Source: Cerasicoccus sp. TK19100 (lineage in GTDB: Bacteria; Verrucomicrobiota; Verrucomicrobiia; Opitutales; Cerasicoccaceae). From it: a DNA stretch of 64,000 nt. The DNA is taken from assembly GCF_027257155.1 (NCBI RefSeq), contig NZ_JAPWDU010000010.1:1-64000 (forward strand), read 5' to 3'. The notes beneath the pieces are model-generated. The model was not told where the DNA came from and searched no databases. It worked only from the letters and a program-made list of their open reading frames with translations. Position numbers and translations under genes: made by a program. Every line of letters begins with the position of its first letter. Position 1 is the stretch's first letter. Shown here piece after piece: positions 25,143 through 34,447 of this stretch.

Positions 25143-25828
25143 CCACTCACCAAGCCCGCAGCCTGTTGCTCAAAACCTTTATCGGCTTTCTGATCCTAAC
25201 CGCATTGACCGGCATTGTGTCGGTGCTGATGGGGGACTTCGGGGAGCTGCAGCTCAAGGTGATGGCGACGACGTTTTCCATCTCCGCGGCGAGCATCTGT
25301 GCGATGTCCTGCGCGGCGTTTATTGAAAAGCGCAGCCCCGTCGCGCTCGGCTGGACGGGGTTGGGCATTTGCTTCGTGGGTGAGGCACTGCTGCTCGCGG
25401 GCATGTGGGCAGAGATCGATAGTGAGTATTTCTGGAAGGCTACGCTGACCATGATCGTGCTCGGGCTAGGCTTCGCGCACGCGCTGCTCTTGCAACTGCC
25501 CCGGCTGGATGAAGGTCACGACTGGGTGCAACCGGTGGCAGGCGGCTGCATCGCAGGCCTCGCGGCGATGATCATTGCCGCCTTCTGGGGAGAGGTCGAC
25601 AACGAGGGCTACTACCGCGTCATGATCGTCGTGTCGATCATTGTGGTCCTGGTGACGCTCGTCATCCCCGTGCTGATGAAGCTGGCGAAGCCAGTGGCCG
25701 AAGTGCCGGTCGCGCCTGCGTTCGCGAAACCGAAAACGGGGAACGGCGAACTCGTGCTGACGAAGCTGGATGGCGATTATTATCAGGACGCCAGCGGCGC
25801 GAAATATCGTGTGGAGCGGGTGCCTTGA
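25139..25828 (+). CDS. Polytopic membrane protein, unknown
   Basis: 229 residues with about six hydrophobic helices over residues 12-185, then a Pro/Ala-rich linker and a soluble tail (GELVLTKLDGDYYQDASGA). No transporter motif is recognised. Overlaps the preceding small gene by four bases, so translation is probably coupled. Followed 12 bp later by a 140-bp repeat element. Confidence 0.8.
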   Translation: MTTHQARSLLLKTFIGFLILTALTGIVSVLMGDFGELQLKVMATTFSISAASICAMSCAAFIEKRSPVALGWTGLGICFVGEALLLAGMWAEIDSEYFWKATLTMIVLGLGFAHALLLQLPRLDEGHDWVQPVAGGCIAGLAAMIIAAFWGEVDNEGYYRVMIVVSIIVVLVTLVIPVLMKLAKPVAEVPVAPAFAKPKTGNGELVLTKLDGDYYQDASGAKYRVERVP

Positions 25829-25840
25829 GTTGGATCGGAA

Positions 25841-25979
25841 GGTAGCGCGGACCGTCTCGGTCCGCAAGGATTGAGGGAACAATTCAATCAGTTCGCTAAT
25901 CCTGATTACGCCATTGAGCCTTTCACGAACTGAATCAGTATATTGCCACAGCTTGCGGAGCGAGACGCTCCGCGCTACC
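25841..25979. repeat. 140-bp REPIN-like element, copy 2 (GTAGC family)
   Basis: Left: GGTAGC then GCGGACCG-TCT-CGGTCCGC (25847-25865) then AAGG. Right: inverse hairpin GCGGAGCG-AGA-CGCTCCGC (25955-25973) then GCTACC. An inner stem CAGTTCG faces CGAACTG in the spacer. 139 bp. Compared with copy 1 and 3, the middle stem pairs change together on both sides. Confidence 0.88.
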
Positions 25980-26069
25980 AAAGCTGATTGATTAGACCCA
26001 GCCACATTGCCCGAATAGTCTTGCCCGCGGGCGGGTTGGCGGCTTTCGTAATTCGCTTTTCGTAATACC

Positions 26070-27320
26070 ATGTCTGAAGATCCCTACATCCAGCAACTTT
26101 TCGCAGAACGCATCGGCGGTGCCCAATACGGCAAGGACGACGCCATCTATAAGTTCGAGAAGATCAAGCGCGCCAAGCAAGCCGCCAAGAAGGAAAAGCC
26201 CGACGTCGAGCTGATCGACATGGGCGTTGGCGAGCCCGACGAAATGGCTTTCCCCGAAGTCGTTTCCGCCCTCATAACCGAAGCCGGCAAGCCCGAGAAC
26301 CGCGGCTACGCTGACAACGGTGGTGCAGACTTCAAGCAAGCCGTCGCCCGCCACATGAAGAAGGTTTACGGCGTCGAAATCGATGCGGCGACCGAAGTTT
26401 GCCACTCCATCGGCTCCAAGACCGCACTGTCGCTGATCCCAGCATGCTTCATCAACCCGGGCGACTACGTGCTGATGACCACACCGGGCTACCCGGTGTT
26501 TGGCACGCATGCCAAGTATTACGGTGGCAAGGTGCACAACCTCCCGCTGACCGCCGAGAACAACTTCCTGCCCGACCTGAAGAGCATCCCCGCGGACGTT
26601 CTGGAGAAGGCCAAGGTCCTCGTGATCAATTACCCGAACAACCCGACCGGCGCTTCGGCCACGGTGGCGTTTTTCGAGGAGGTCATCGCCTTTGCCAAGG
26701 CCAACAATATCGTCGTGTTGCAAGACGCCGCCTACGCTGCCTTGGTGTTCGAGGGCGTCAAGCCGATGTCGATCCTGCAGGTTCCCGGCGGTAAGGATGT
26801 GGCCATCGAGCTGCACTCCCTCTCCAAGAGCTACAACATGACCGGCTGGCGCATCGGCTGGGTCTGCGGCAACCCGCTCATGGTCAAGGCCTACTCCGAC
26901 GTGAAGGACAACAGCGACTCCGGCCAGTTCCTGGCGATCCAAAAGGCCGCCGCGACCGCACTCGACAACCCACAGATCACTGAAGAAATCGCTGCCAAGT
27001 ATTCGCGCCGCATGGACATGCTGGTCAAGACACTGACCGAGGCCGGCTTCAGCGTGAAAAAGCCCAAGGGCAGCTTCTTCCTCTACACCGCCATTCCGCA
27101 AAGCGCCGAAACGCCAGAGGGCAAGAAGGTCGAATTCAAGACCGCCGAAGACTTCTCACAATTCCTGATCCGCGAGCTGCTCATCAGCACCGTGCCGTGG
27201 GACGACGCTGGCACCTTCGTCCGCTTCTCCGTAACCTTCGCCGCCAAGGGCAAGGAAGCTGAGCAAAAGACCGTCGACGAAATCAAGAACCGCCTCGATG
27301 CGTGCTCGTTCGAGTTTTAA
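26070..27320 (+). CDS. dapL: LL-diaminopimelate aminotransferase
   Basis: Class I/II PLP-dependent aminotransferase that turns tetrahydrodipicolinate directly into LL-diaminopimelate for lysine and peptidoglycan, bypassing the acylated steps. 416 residues. The N-terminal IDMGVGEPDEMAFPEVV with NRGYADNGG, and the PLP lysine K253 in SLSKSYNMTGWRIGW, are DapL signatures; NYPNNPTG is the usual substrate-binding loop. DapL is known from Verrucomicrobia and Chlamydiae. A terminator lies 45 bp downstream. Confidence 0.95.
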   Translation: MSEDPYIQQLFAERIGGAQYGKDDAIYKFEKIKRAKQAAKKEKPDVELIDMGVGEPDEMAFPEVVSALITEAGKPENRGYADNGGADFKQAVARHMKKVYGVEIDAATEVCHSIGSKTALSLIPACFINPGDYVLMTTPGYPVFGTHAKYYGGKVHNLPLTAENNFLPDLKSIPADVLEKAKVLVINYPNNPTGASATVAFFEEVIAFAKANNIVVLQDAAYAALVFEGVKPMSILQVPGGKDVAIELHSLSKSYNMTGWRIGWVCGNPLMVKAYSDVKDNSDSGQFLAIQKAAATALDNPQITEEIAAKYSRRMDMLVKTLTEAGFSVKKPKGSFFLYTAIPQSAETPEGKKVEFKTAEDFSQFLIRELLISTVPWDDAGTFVRFSVTFAAKGKEAEQKTVDEIKNRLDACSFEF

Positions 27321-27364
27321 CTCGAACGAAGATTAAAGATTAAAAATTAAAGGAAAAAGTTTTC

Positions 27365-27394
27365 AACCGGGCGTCGTGAGGCGTCCGGTTTTTT
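27365..27394 (+). terminator. Intrinsic terminator after dapL
   Basis: AACCGG (27365-27370) pairs with CCGGTT (27385-27390), with an inner GCG/CGT part, and runs into six T (27389-27394). Confidence 0.8.
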
Positions 27395-27397
27395 GTC

Positions 27398-27418
27398 GTA
27401 GGTCGGTTGCAAACTGAC
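27398..27418. repeat. Single REP-like hairpin, GTAGGTCGG family
   Basis: GTAG (27398-27401) followed by stem GTCGGTT/AACTGAC with one mismatch. Related to the hairpin at 14516. It lies just ahead of the 140-bp element. Confidence 0.5.
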
Positions 27419-27425
27419 TAAAGAA

Positions 27426-27567
27426 GGTAGCGCGGAGCGTCTCCGCTCCGCAAGGATTGGTGCAATGGATCGATAGGTTCGCGTAACGCACCTTGCGCTA
27501 AACCGCTTTTAACGAACTGATGTTGCGTTCGGGCACCGCTTGCGGAGCGGAGACGCTCCGCGCTACC
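27426..27567. repeat. 140-bp REPIN-like element, copy 3 (GTAGC family)
   Basis: Left: GGTAGC then GCGGAGCG-TCTC-CGCTCCGC (27432-27451) then AAGGATTGG, a tail shared with copy 2. Right: inverse hairpin GCGGAGCG-GAGA-CGCTCCGC (27542-27561) then GCTACC. The spacer holds GTTCG facing CGAAC. Both arms match perfectly here. 142 bp, between convergent genes. Confidence 0.9.
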
Positions 27568-27573
27568 TCTTTT

Positions 27574-28179
27574 TTATTCAGACGCGATGACCTCATCCAA
27601 ATACAAAGGCTGCGCGCTGACCACGTTCTCGACCGCGCTGACTTGCTCCATGGCGTCGGGGACCGTCTCGGGGGCCTTGGCACCGAGGGTTACGATGTAG
27701 GCATCGGGAGCGTCTGCCCGCTCGCGAATGCGGTAGCCGAAGGGGCGAATCGCGTCGGCGAGTTCATTGCTGGCGGTGCCGGGCTCCACCGTTACGACCA
27801 ACTTGTCTGCCGCCATGACGCGGACGCTGTCGACCATCGGGCCGCGCGGCTTTTTGACGATCGTTTCCTCGATGCGCAATAGTTGCTCGGGCAGCTCGCC
27901 TTCGAGAATGAGCACGCGGCAGTAAGTTCTCTCCGCCGGATGTTCGTAGAGCTTCGTCGCCTTGATGAAGTCGGACTCCATCGGCACGAGACGCTCGGCG
28001 TAGGCCTGTAAAATTCCGGGCACTGCCTCGCGCTGGATTTCCGTATCGGTCATCGGGGCCTCGATGGCGGGGTCCGGCGCATCGTGTTCACGGGCGCGCT
28101 TAGCCTTGATAATCGAGACCATCACGGCCCCCATCAGCGCGCCAAAGGCAAAAATAATGAGTCGCTGCTTAAACTTCAT
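27574..28179 (-). CDS. Membrane-anchored hypothetical protein
   Basis: 201 residues from the ATG at 28179. One N-terminal membrane helix (LIIFAFGALMGAVMVSII) with a basic flank, then a soluble domain that mentions two similar sub-parts (ILEGELPEQLLRIE and VVTVEPGTASNELADAI). The second part, with its final PDAMEQVSAVENVVSAQPLYLDEV, looks like a small alpha/beta ferredoxin-like fold. No family recognised. Its start overlaps the end of the upstream membrane gene by 11 bp. Confidence 0.75.
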   Translation of the reverse strand: MKFKQRLIIFAFGALMGAVMVSIIKAKRAREHDAPDPAIEAPMTDTEIQREAVPGILQAYAERLVPMESDFIKATKLYEHPAERTYCRVLILEGELPEQLLRIEETIVKKPRGPMVDSVRVMAADKLVVTVEPGTASNELADAIRPFGYRIRERADAPDAYIVTLGAKAPETVPDAMEQVSAVENVVSAQPLYLDEVIASE

Positions 28180-28462
28180 TGCCGGGTTGCGCCTCCTTGC
28201 GCTTTTCGTGCTCACGGTGCGCCCACATCACGCAAAGGACAAAGCTGATGGCCGGTGCCCAGACCTTGGCGGCCAGCTCCGCTCCGAGGCGGAAGCCGTG
28301 CAGCATGCGGTCGAGGATGGCCTTATCGGGGTTGGTCAGCGCGCCGACGATGATAAACACCACCGCCCCCGTCACCGCCAGAAACAGCACGATGCTGAAA
28401 AAGATGGCGAGGAACCGCAGGGGCCAGCGCACGAAGCCGGGAAGTTTTGAACCGCTACTCAT
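28169..28462 (-). CDS. Small membrane protein, two to three helices
   Basis: 97 residues from the ATG at 28462; the longer frame to 28570 overlaps the divergent thioesterase and looks non-coding. Two hydrophobic helices (LAIFFSIVLFLAVTGAVVFIIVGAL in two pieces; VWAPAISFVLCVMW) and a charged tail. Function unknown. Overlaps the next gene by 11 bp, so the two are one unit. Confidence 0.75.
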   Translation of the reverse strand: MSSGSKLPGFVRWPLRFLAIFFSIVLFLAVTGAVVFIIVGALTNPDKAILDRMLHGFRLGAELAAKVWAPAISFVLCVMWAHREHEKRKEAQPGNEV

Positions 28463-28550
28463 GAAGCAAAACCAACATGTTCGCGCCGGAAGTTGCCCGC
28501 GCCAAGTCAAAATGCTTGGCAAACGGCCACAGCCGTCCATCCTGCCTCGC

Positions 28551-28955
28551 GTGATCTCATGGACGAGCAATATTCGCGTGCGCTACGCCGAGACCGACGG
28601 CATGGGCATTGTTTACCACTCGAATTACTTTGTGTGGTTCGAGCTGAGCCGGGTGGAAATGCTCGAAGGCATCGGCCTGTCCTACCGCGAGATCGAGTCC
28701 CGCGGCTACCTGCTGCCGGTGCTCGACGTCTCCGCCAGCTATAAAAAGCCTGCCTATTTCGACGACCGGGTGACGGTGACGGCGTTCCTCGACGAGCTGC
28801 CCAGCCTGCGGATAAACTTCAGCTATGAGGTCCGCCGCGGCGAGGACCTGCTCGTCACCGGGACATCGCGGCACGCATTCATGTCCCGCGAAGGCCGCCC
28901 CATCAAGCCGCCCAAGGACCTCGTGGACCATTTCGCGCAGTATTTTGCAAAATAG
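28551..28955 (+). CDS. YbgC/FadM-type acyl-CoA thioesterase (hot-dog fold)
   Basis: 134 residues from GTG at 28551; an ATG at 28512 would add 13. Motifs of the 4-hydroxybenzoyl-CoA thioesterase family: RVRYAETDGMGIVYHSNYFVW in two parts (the Asp of ETD-x-MGIVYH is catalytic), then FELSRVEML and the final RHAFM. Members hydrolyse short- or long-chain acyl-CoA. Divergent from a pair of membrane genes and followed by a repeat block. Confidence 0.9.
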   Translation: MISWTSNIRVRYAETDGMGIVYHSNYFVWFELSRVEMLEGIGLSYREIESRGYLLPVLDVSASYKKPAYFDDRVTVTAFLDELPSLRINFSYEVRRGEDLLVTGTSRHAFMSREGRPIKPPKDLVDHFAQYFAK

Positions 28956-28996
28956 CAACGTGCCGTTGCATCCATAGATTTGCCCATTGGGCAAAT
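28955..28996. repeat. Composite hairpin module, inverse of 14944-14985
   Basis: GCAACG-TGC-CGTTGC (28955-28969), linker ATCCATAG, then ATTTGCCC-ATT-GGGCAAAT (28978-28996). The same composite, inverted, sits at 14944. Stem bases differ (GCCC/GGGC here, GCGC/GCGC there) but remain paired. Confidence 0.75.
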
Positions 28997-29012
28997 GGCC
29001 CATCAAACTAAA

Positions 29013-29133
29013 AAAGGTAGGGCGCAGTCTCCAGACAAGCCGCCACAGTTGAGTGGCATTTGCCATGGCAAATCTATCGGTCCAGCAGGATGCTGGCGGC
29101 TTGTCCCGCTGAGCGGGACTGCGCCCTACCTTT
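29013..29133. repeat. REPIN-like element, GGTAGGGC family
   Basis: Outer arms AAAGGTAGGGCGCAGTC (29013-29029) and GACTGCGCCCTACCTTT (29117-29133) are exact inverses. The right arm includes hairpin GTCCCGC-TGA-GCGGGAC. The middle holds ATTTGCCATGGCAAAT (29058-29073) followed by CTATCGGTCCAG, as in the element at 148-276. It thus combines modules seen in three other elements. Confidence 0.82.
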
Positions 29134-29138
29134 AGCTT

Positions 29139-29726
29139 TCAGCCTTCAAATCCATACTGATCCAGCATATCCGTCAGCACGTGGATCAGCGCTTCTTTGT
29201 GGGGGAGGCTTTTCTGGGCCTCGACGCAACAGCTGAGATATTCCAGCATCTGGGCCAGGCCCGGGGACTTGCGATTGTTCTGCGCGAGCCAGTCGTAAAA
29301 ATACTCAATCGCGGCGATCCAGTCTTCCAGCGAGTCGGGGGAATCGTCCACATGGTCGGCGAGCAGATTGAAGCCCGTGGGCGCGTAGGGGTGCTCCTTG
29401 GCGTGCTCATCAAAGGCTTCCACGAGCAGGGAAAATTGCTTTGGCGTGGCGCAGGCGCGAGCCGTCTGGATAAAGGCGCGCTCACCCAAATGGGCCTCTC
29501 CCTGCAGGAAAGCGCCTTCGGACAGGGCGTTGAGCCATGGCATGTATTGCGATTTGTCGTCGCCTGCTTGTTCCTGGGCCAGTTCCTCGATATCGGGCAT
29601 GGTGTGGGAGTTTAGGACTCGCCCAACCCAAATCAACGCCGGATTTTCCCGCTCTTTATCAACGGCTTGCGCAAGCTGGGGCAGAAAATTCGCGGATGGG
29701 GCCAAAAACGGGTTGCGCTGATGCAT
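29139..29726 (-). CDS. Hypothetical helical cytoplasmic protein
   Basis: 195 residues, acidic, helical, without signal peptide or membrane helix. Cys-Cys in [10 protein letters not shown] and repeated Trp/Tyr positions ([14 protein letters not shown]) are visible. No known family recognised. Divergent from pyrG with 80 bp between starts. Confidence 0.75.
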   Translation of the reverse strand: MHQRNPFLAPSANFLPQLAQAVDKERENPALIWVGRVLNSHTMPDIEELAQEQAGDDKSQYMPWLNALSEGAFLQGEAHLGERAFIQTARACATPKQFSLLVEAFDEHAKEHPYAPTGFNLLADHVDDSPDSLEDWIAAIEYFYDWLAQNNRKSPGLAQMLEYLSCCVEAQKSLPHKEALIHVLTDMLDQYGFEG

Positions 29727-29806
29727 GCGTCCGCCTTTTTATTGAGACCCGGGTAGCGGTCGTCTCCGCCGCCCGTTTTTCATTTTTAGACGACGAAATT
29801 TGTCTC

Positions 29807-31477
29807 ATGGCTGACCAAGCGGAAACCTCCAACACGAAGTACATTTTCATCACCGGCGGCGTGGTGTCGTCCCTGGGTAAGGGGCTGACCGCGGGCGCGC
29901 TGGGCGCGCTGCTCGAACAGCGCGGGCTGACCTGCCGTCTGCAAAAGTTCGACCCGTATCTGAACGTCGATCCCGGCACGATGAGCCCCTTCCAACATGG
30001 TGAGGTGTATGTGCTCGACGACGGCGCGGAGACCGACCTGGACCTCGGCCACTACGAGCGCTTCACCAGCGGCACGCTTTCCAGCAATAACAACCTGACC
30101 TCCGGCCAAATTTACGAAGAGATCATCCAGAAGGAGCGCCGTGGCGACTTCCTCGGCAAGACCGTGCAGGTGATCCCCCACGTCACCGACGAAATCAAGA
30201 AGCACATCTACGGCGGTGCCGGCGAGGGCGACGAAAGAGTCGACGTGCTCATCACCGAGATTGGTGGCACCGTGGGCGACATCGAGGGTCTGCCCTTCCT
30301 GGAAGCCATGCGCCAGTTTGCGCTCGAATTAGGCCGCGACAACGTGCTGTTTATCCACGTTACGCTGATTCCGTTCCTCAAAGCCGCGGGTGAGCTGAAG
30401 ACCAAGCCCAGCCAGCAATCCGTCGCCAAGCTGCGCGAGATCGGCATTCAGCCGGACATCCTGGTGTGCCGCACGGAGCAGCCGATCAGCCTGGATATCC
30501 GCCAAAAGCTGAGCCTGTTTTGCAACATCCCGGTCAAGGCGGTCATCGAAGAGATGGACGTCGAAACCTCCATTTACGAGCTGCCCATTTGCCTGGCCAA
30601 GGAAAGCCTGGACGACCTCGTGGTCGACCACCTGCGCCTCAATGCGCCCGACAGCGACATGGCCGAGTGGATGTCTGTCGTGCGCCGCCTGAAGTTCCCC
30701 GCCAACCGCGTGGACGTCGGCGTCGTCGGCAAATACATCGAGCTGCAGGACGCATATAAGAGCGTTTACGAAAGCCTCACCCATGCCGGTGTTTCCAACG
30801 ATTGCGGCGTGAACATTGTCCGCATTGATTCCGAAGCCATCGAAGAAGACGGTGCCGAGGCACACCTCAAGGGCCTGGGCGGCATCCTCGTCCCCGGTGG
30901 TTTTGGTGATCGCGGTATCGAAGGGAAAATCGCCGCCGCCGCCTACGCTCGCGAAAAGATGATCCCCTACTTTGGGCTGTGCCTGGGCATGCAGATTCTC
31001 GTGATCGAGTATGCCCGCCACGTGGCCGGCTACCCCAAGGCGAACAGCCTGGAGTTTGACCCATCCTGCGACAGCGCCGTGATCAACATCATGGCCGACC
31101 AGGTCAACGTGACCGACAAGGGTGCCACCATGCGCCTGGGTGCCTACCCGTGCAAGCTGACGCCTGACACCCATTCCTGGGCGGCCTACGCCAACGTGTT
31201 TGACGCCCCCAAGGACGGCGGCGACTTCATCATCCACGAACGCCACCGCCACCGCTTCGAGTTTAACAACGATTTCCGCGAAATCCTGGAGCGCTGCGGT
31301 CTGCGCATTGCGGGCGTCAACCCCGAGCGCGACCTGGTGGAAATCGCTGAAGTCTTCGACCATCCGTGGATGGTGGGCGTGCAGTTCCACCCGGAATTCA
31401 AGTCCAAGCCCAACCACGCGCACCCGCTCTTTGCCGCCTTCATTGCGGCCGCGATCAAGCGCAACAAGAACGGCTAA
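29807..31477 (+). CDS. pyrG: CTP synthase
   Basis: 556 residues from the ATG at 29807; the open extension upstream overlaps the divergent gene and is not used. Makes CTP from UTP, ATP and glutamine. The N-terminal amidoligase half begins [16 protein letters not shown] and contains [19 protein letters not shown] and [14 protein letters not shown]. The C-terminal class I glutaminase has nucleophile C392 in FGLCLGMQ and the His-Glu pair in QFHPEFKS. Three bases separate it from the AraC-type gene. Confidence 0.98.
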   Translation: MADQAETSNTKYIFITGGVVSSLGKGLTAGALGALLEQRGLTCRLQKFDPYLNVDPGTMSPFQHGEVYVLDDGAETDLDLGHYERFTSGTLSSNNNLTSGQIYEEIIQKERRGDFLGKTVQVIPHVTDEIKKHIYGGAGEGDERVDVLITEIGGTVGDIEGLPFLEAMRQFALELGRDNVLFIHVTLIPFLKAAGELKTKPSQQSVAKLREIGIQPDILVCRTEQPISLDIRQKLSLFCNIPVKAVIEEMDVETSIYELPICLAKESLDDLVVDHLRLNAPDSDMAEWMSVVRRLKFPANRVDVGVVGKYIELQDAYKSVYESLTHAGVSNDCGVNIVRIDSEAIEEDGAEAHLKGLGGILVPGGFGDRGIEGKIAAAAYAREKMIPYFGLCLGMQILVIEYARHVAGYPKANSLEFDPSCDSAVINIMADQVNVTDKGATMRLGAYPCKLTPDTHSWAAYANVFDAPKDGGDFIIHERHRHRFEFNNDFREILERCGLRIAGVNPERDLVEIAEVFDHPWMVGVQFHPEFKSKPNHAHPLFAAFIAAAIKRNKNG

Positions 31478-31480
31478 GCC

Positions 31481-32494
31481 ATGGCCGCCAGCCAACCCCA
31501 GGGTCCGGTTTTGCAGGGCATCGAAGTCGATGTGCAGCATGTCGGTCGTTCGGATTGGCACAGTGGCGTAGACAACAATACGCCGTGGAAAACACCCCGC
31601 ACACTCTCCTACCAGGAGCTATGGTTCTTCTGGCGTGGCAGTTGCCGCATCCTCGCCAATGGCCAGCAGCATGACATCCATCAGGGCGAGCTGTTTTGGT
31701 TTCGCCCCGGCGTGGAGTATCAGGTCATCCAGGACCACGACCGTCCGATAGGCACAAACTTCGCCATCTTCAATTTAAAGAAAGACGGCGAGTCCCTGCA
31801 GGAGCTGCCCGCCGATTGGCCGGTGCATATAGACTTGGTCGAGGCCGACCTCGCCGAGACCGTTACCCGCCACATTGTGGAGCTGTATTGGCAATGCTAC
31901 GTGGATTACAAGGACTCCCCCGACGCCGAAAATCTACGCTCGAATCCGTATTTCCAGTACATCAACGACCACTACCAATACCTGATCTTTGCCCCGCTGC
32001 CGATCAGTATTTACGCGCCCAGGGTGAAGGCGGACCAGCCTTCCATTCTGACCGCCGACACCCTCTTCCGCGGCCTGCTGATGGAAATCCTGGCCCAGGC
32101 CCAGCGCAACAAAGGCAACAACTCCGACAGCCACGACCGCTATCAGCGCCGCCTCATCTCGCGCATCGCAACGGGCATTCAACAGGATCCGGCCGCCAAA
32201 ATCACCACCGCCGAGCTTGCCCGGCAGTGCGGCTACAGCGCAGATTACTTTTCCCGCGTGTTCAAAAAGATCATGCACTGTAGCCCGCAGAGCTATCAAG
32301 TTTACGCGCGCATTAACAAAGCCTGCCTGCTCCTGCGAGAGTCAGACTTGCTTATCAAGCAGATCGCGCTCAAGCTTGGTTACTGTAACGAATACTTTTT
32401 CTCCCGCCAGTTTAAGGAGGTAACCGGCCGCAGCCCCAGTAGTTATCGGAAAAGGGGGACAGAGCCCAAGCCCCTGGAGAACGAGGCTAGCTAA
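31481..32494 (+). CDS. AraC-family transcription regulator with cupin-like N-terminus
   Basis: 337 residues. The N-terminal part (about 20-110) reads as a cupin sensor (FWRGSCRILANGQQHDIH, then GELFWFRPGVEYQV). The C-terminal 100 residues hold two helix-turn-helices: TTAELARQCGYSADYFSRVF and IKQIALKLGYCNEYFFSRQF, followed by the family tail G-x-S-P-S-S-Y-R. Placed 3 bp after pyrG and 43 bp before the heparinase-like gene, which is its most likely target (inference). The effector is probably a sugar or uronate. Confidence 0.93.
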   Translation: MAASQPQGPVLQGIEVDVQHVGRSDWHSGVDNNTPWKTPRTLSYQELWFFWRGSCRILANGQQHDIHQGELFWFRPGVEYQVIQDHDRPIGTNFAIFNLKKDGESLQELPADWPVHIDLVEADLAETVTRHIVELYWQCYVDYKDSPDAENLRSNPYFQYINDHYQYLIFAPLPISIYAPRVKADQPSILTADTLFRGLLMEILAQAQRNKGNNSDSHDRYQRRLISRIATGIQQDPAAKITTAELARQCGYSADYFSRVFKKIMHCSPQSYQVYARINKACLLLRESDLLIKQIALKLGYCNEYFFSRQFKEVTGRSPSSYRKRGTEPKPLENEAS

Positions 32495-32536
32495 TCCAAT
32501 TGACGCAATGCGCGTAATTGGCGGTGATAGTAAACG

Positions 32537-34405
32537 ATGAGAATTTCCAACCTGCTCGCTGCCCTGTTGGCGCTGCTGATCCACCTCACCCCCGCTCAAG
32601 GAGAAACCGTGAATTCCGTACTTGCGAATGCACCCACCGCGCACCCGCGCCTGTTCCTCAATGCCAAAACGCTGGAGGAAATTAACGTCAATATCGAGGC
32701 CGACCCTTTGCTTGGTCAAACGCGCGACCACATTATCGAGCTCGCCGATGAAATGACCAACCTGCCCCCACTGGAGCGCATCGTGGAAGGCCGGCGTCTG
32801 CTGGACGTATCCCGTACGTGCCTACGCCGCATGTGCTACCTTGGCCTGGCTTATCAACTCACCGGCAACCCGAAATATGCCCAAAGCGCCGAAGAACAAA
32901 TGCTCGCGGTAGCGGCCTTTTCCGATTGGAACCCATCACACTACCTCGACACCGCGGAGATGACTGCCGCGCTCGCCATCGGCTACGACTGGTGCTACGC
33001 CGCGCTCAGCCCGGAGTCGCGCGAAATCATCCGGCAAGCGATCATCGAAAAGGGTCTCCAGTCATCGCTTGAGGGCAACAAATGGTGGATCACCGGGCAT
33101 AATAATTGGAACCAGGTTTGCCACGCTGGCATGGTCATAGGCGCACTCGTCATATATGAAGAGGAACCTACGCTGGCCGAGCAGATGATCCAGCGCGCAC
33201 TGGACAACATTCATCACGGCATGGAGGTCTATGCACCGGATGGCAATTACCCCGAAGGCCCGATGTACTGGAGCTACGGCACCAGCTTTAACGTGCTTCT
33301 AATCGATGCCCTGCAGTCCGTGCTCGGCACGGATTTCGACCTTGCGGCGACGCCGGGCTTCCTTGACTCGGCGGAGTATTACCTCCACGCCAGCGGACCG
33401 AGTGGCGACTATTTTAACTACGCCGATTGCAACACGCGCGGTGGCGTTGCCCCACCGGTGTTCTGGTTTGCTGAGCAAAGCGATGATGCTTCCTTGCTAT
33501 GGACTCAGCGCACTAGGCTACAGGAATTTCTTGCTGGAAACCACAAGCCGGATGGTGCCAGTATGCGCATTTTCCCCATGACGCTCATCTGGGCGAGCCA
33601 GTTGAGCGAGGCACCTGCACCAGAGAAACTCAGCTGGAGCGGCAATGGCGAGGTCCCCGTCGGTATGCACCGCAGCAGTTGGGAAGATCCGCGCGCGGTC
33701 TTTATCGGTATTAAAGGCGGATCGGGGAGCGCGGGGCATGGCCACATGGATACCGGCGTCTTTGTCATGGAGGCCGACGGCGTGCGCTGGGCCATCGATC
33801 TGGGCATGCAGGACTACCACAGCCTCGAAAGCAAAGGCGTGAAGCTCTGGGGTGAAGATCGCTGGAAAGTCTTCCGCCTGAACAACCACAGCCACAGCAT
33901 TGTCACCGTCGATGGCCAGTTGCTCTCCGTAACCGGCTCCGCGCCCATCACGAAGCACGAGTCCGAAGGCGATTTTCCTCACACGATCCTCGATACGAGC
34001 AGCGCTTACACGGACCAGCTTGCCCAGGCACAGCGGGGCGTCGGCCTGCACCAAAGCGGGGCAGTGTTCATCCAGGATGAGTTGCAGGCACCGGCCCACG
34101 AAGTGCAAATTCGCTGGGCCATGATTACCCGGGCCGACGTTTCAATCGACAATGATCACCAAGCGACGCTTCGCCAGGAAGGTGAGCAATTAACGCTCAA
34201 AGTGCTCTCTCCCGCCGAGGTCCAGATGACCGTTGTCGACATAGAAACGCCGCCGAACGATTACGACGAAAAGAACCCGAATGCCAAGCGGCTGGAGCTC
34301 ACCGCCACCATCCCCGCCAACGCCCGGGAAACGCTTAGCATTCTCCTCCAGCCCGGCAGCGTGCCATCGGTGAATTTGCGCCCCCTCCCGCTCGCCCAGT
34401 GGTAA
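32537..34405 (+). CDS. Heparinase II/III-family polysaccharide lyase, secreted
   Basis: 622 residues with a signal peptide (residues 1-22). The N-terminal half is an alpha/alpha toroid (helices around YLGLAYQLTGNPKYAQSA; ITGHNNWNQVCHAGMVIGAL; YPEGPMYWSYGTSFN), and the C-terminal half is the beta-sandwich seen in heparinase II/III and alginate lyases (GSGSAGHGHMDTGVFVMEADG; NNHSHSIVTVDGQL). Asn-Asn-Trp-Asn and Tyr residues are in the place of the usual catalytic residues. Cuts a uronic-acid polysaccharide, exact substrate unknown. Next to an AraC regulator. Confidence 0.88.
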   Translation: MRISNLLAALLALLIHLTPAQGETVNSVLANAPTAHPRLFLNAKTLEEINVNIEADPLLGQTRDHIIELADEMTNLPPLERIVEGRRLLDVSRTCLRRMCYLGLAYQLTGNPKYAQSAEEQMLAVAAFSDWNPSHYLDTAEMTAALAIGYDWCYAALSPESREIIRQAIIEKGLQSSLEGNKWWITGHNNWNQVCHAGMVIGALVIYEEEPTLAEQMIQRALDNIHHGMEVYAPDGNYPEGPMYWSYGTSFNVLLIDALQSVLGTDFDLAATPGFLDSAEYYLHASGPSGDYFNYADCNTRGGVAPPVFWFAEQSDDASLLWTQRTRLQEFLAGNHKPDGASMRIFPMTLIWASQLSEAPAPEKLSWSGNGEVPVGMHRSSWEDPRAVFIGIKGGSGSAGHGHMDTGVFVMEADGVRWAIDLGMQDYHSLESKGVKLWGEDRWKVFRLNNHSHSIVTVDGQLLSVTGSAPITKHESEGDFPHTILDTSSAYTDQLAQAQRGVGLHQSGAVFIQDELQAPAHEVQIRWAMITRADVSIDNDHQATLRQEGEQLTLKVLSPAEVQMTVVDIETPPNDYDEKNPNAKRLELTATIPANARETLSILLQPGSVPSVNLRPLPLAQW

Positions 34406-34447
34406 CGCATACTTGTCAAAGCCAGCCGCCGCAATCATCGTGACGCG

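Noticed and set aside
30329-31561. 410-residue antisense frame under pyrG
   Set aside because: Shadow frame of pyrG, which is certain; composition is His/Val/Gly-rich without motifs.
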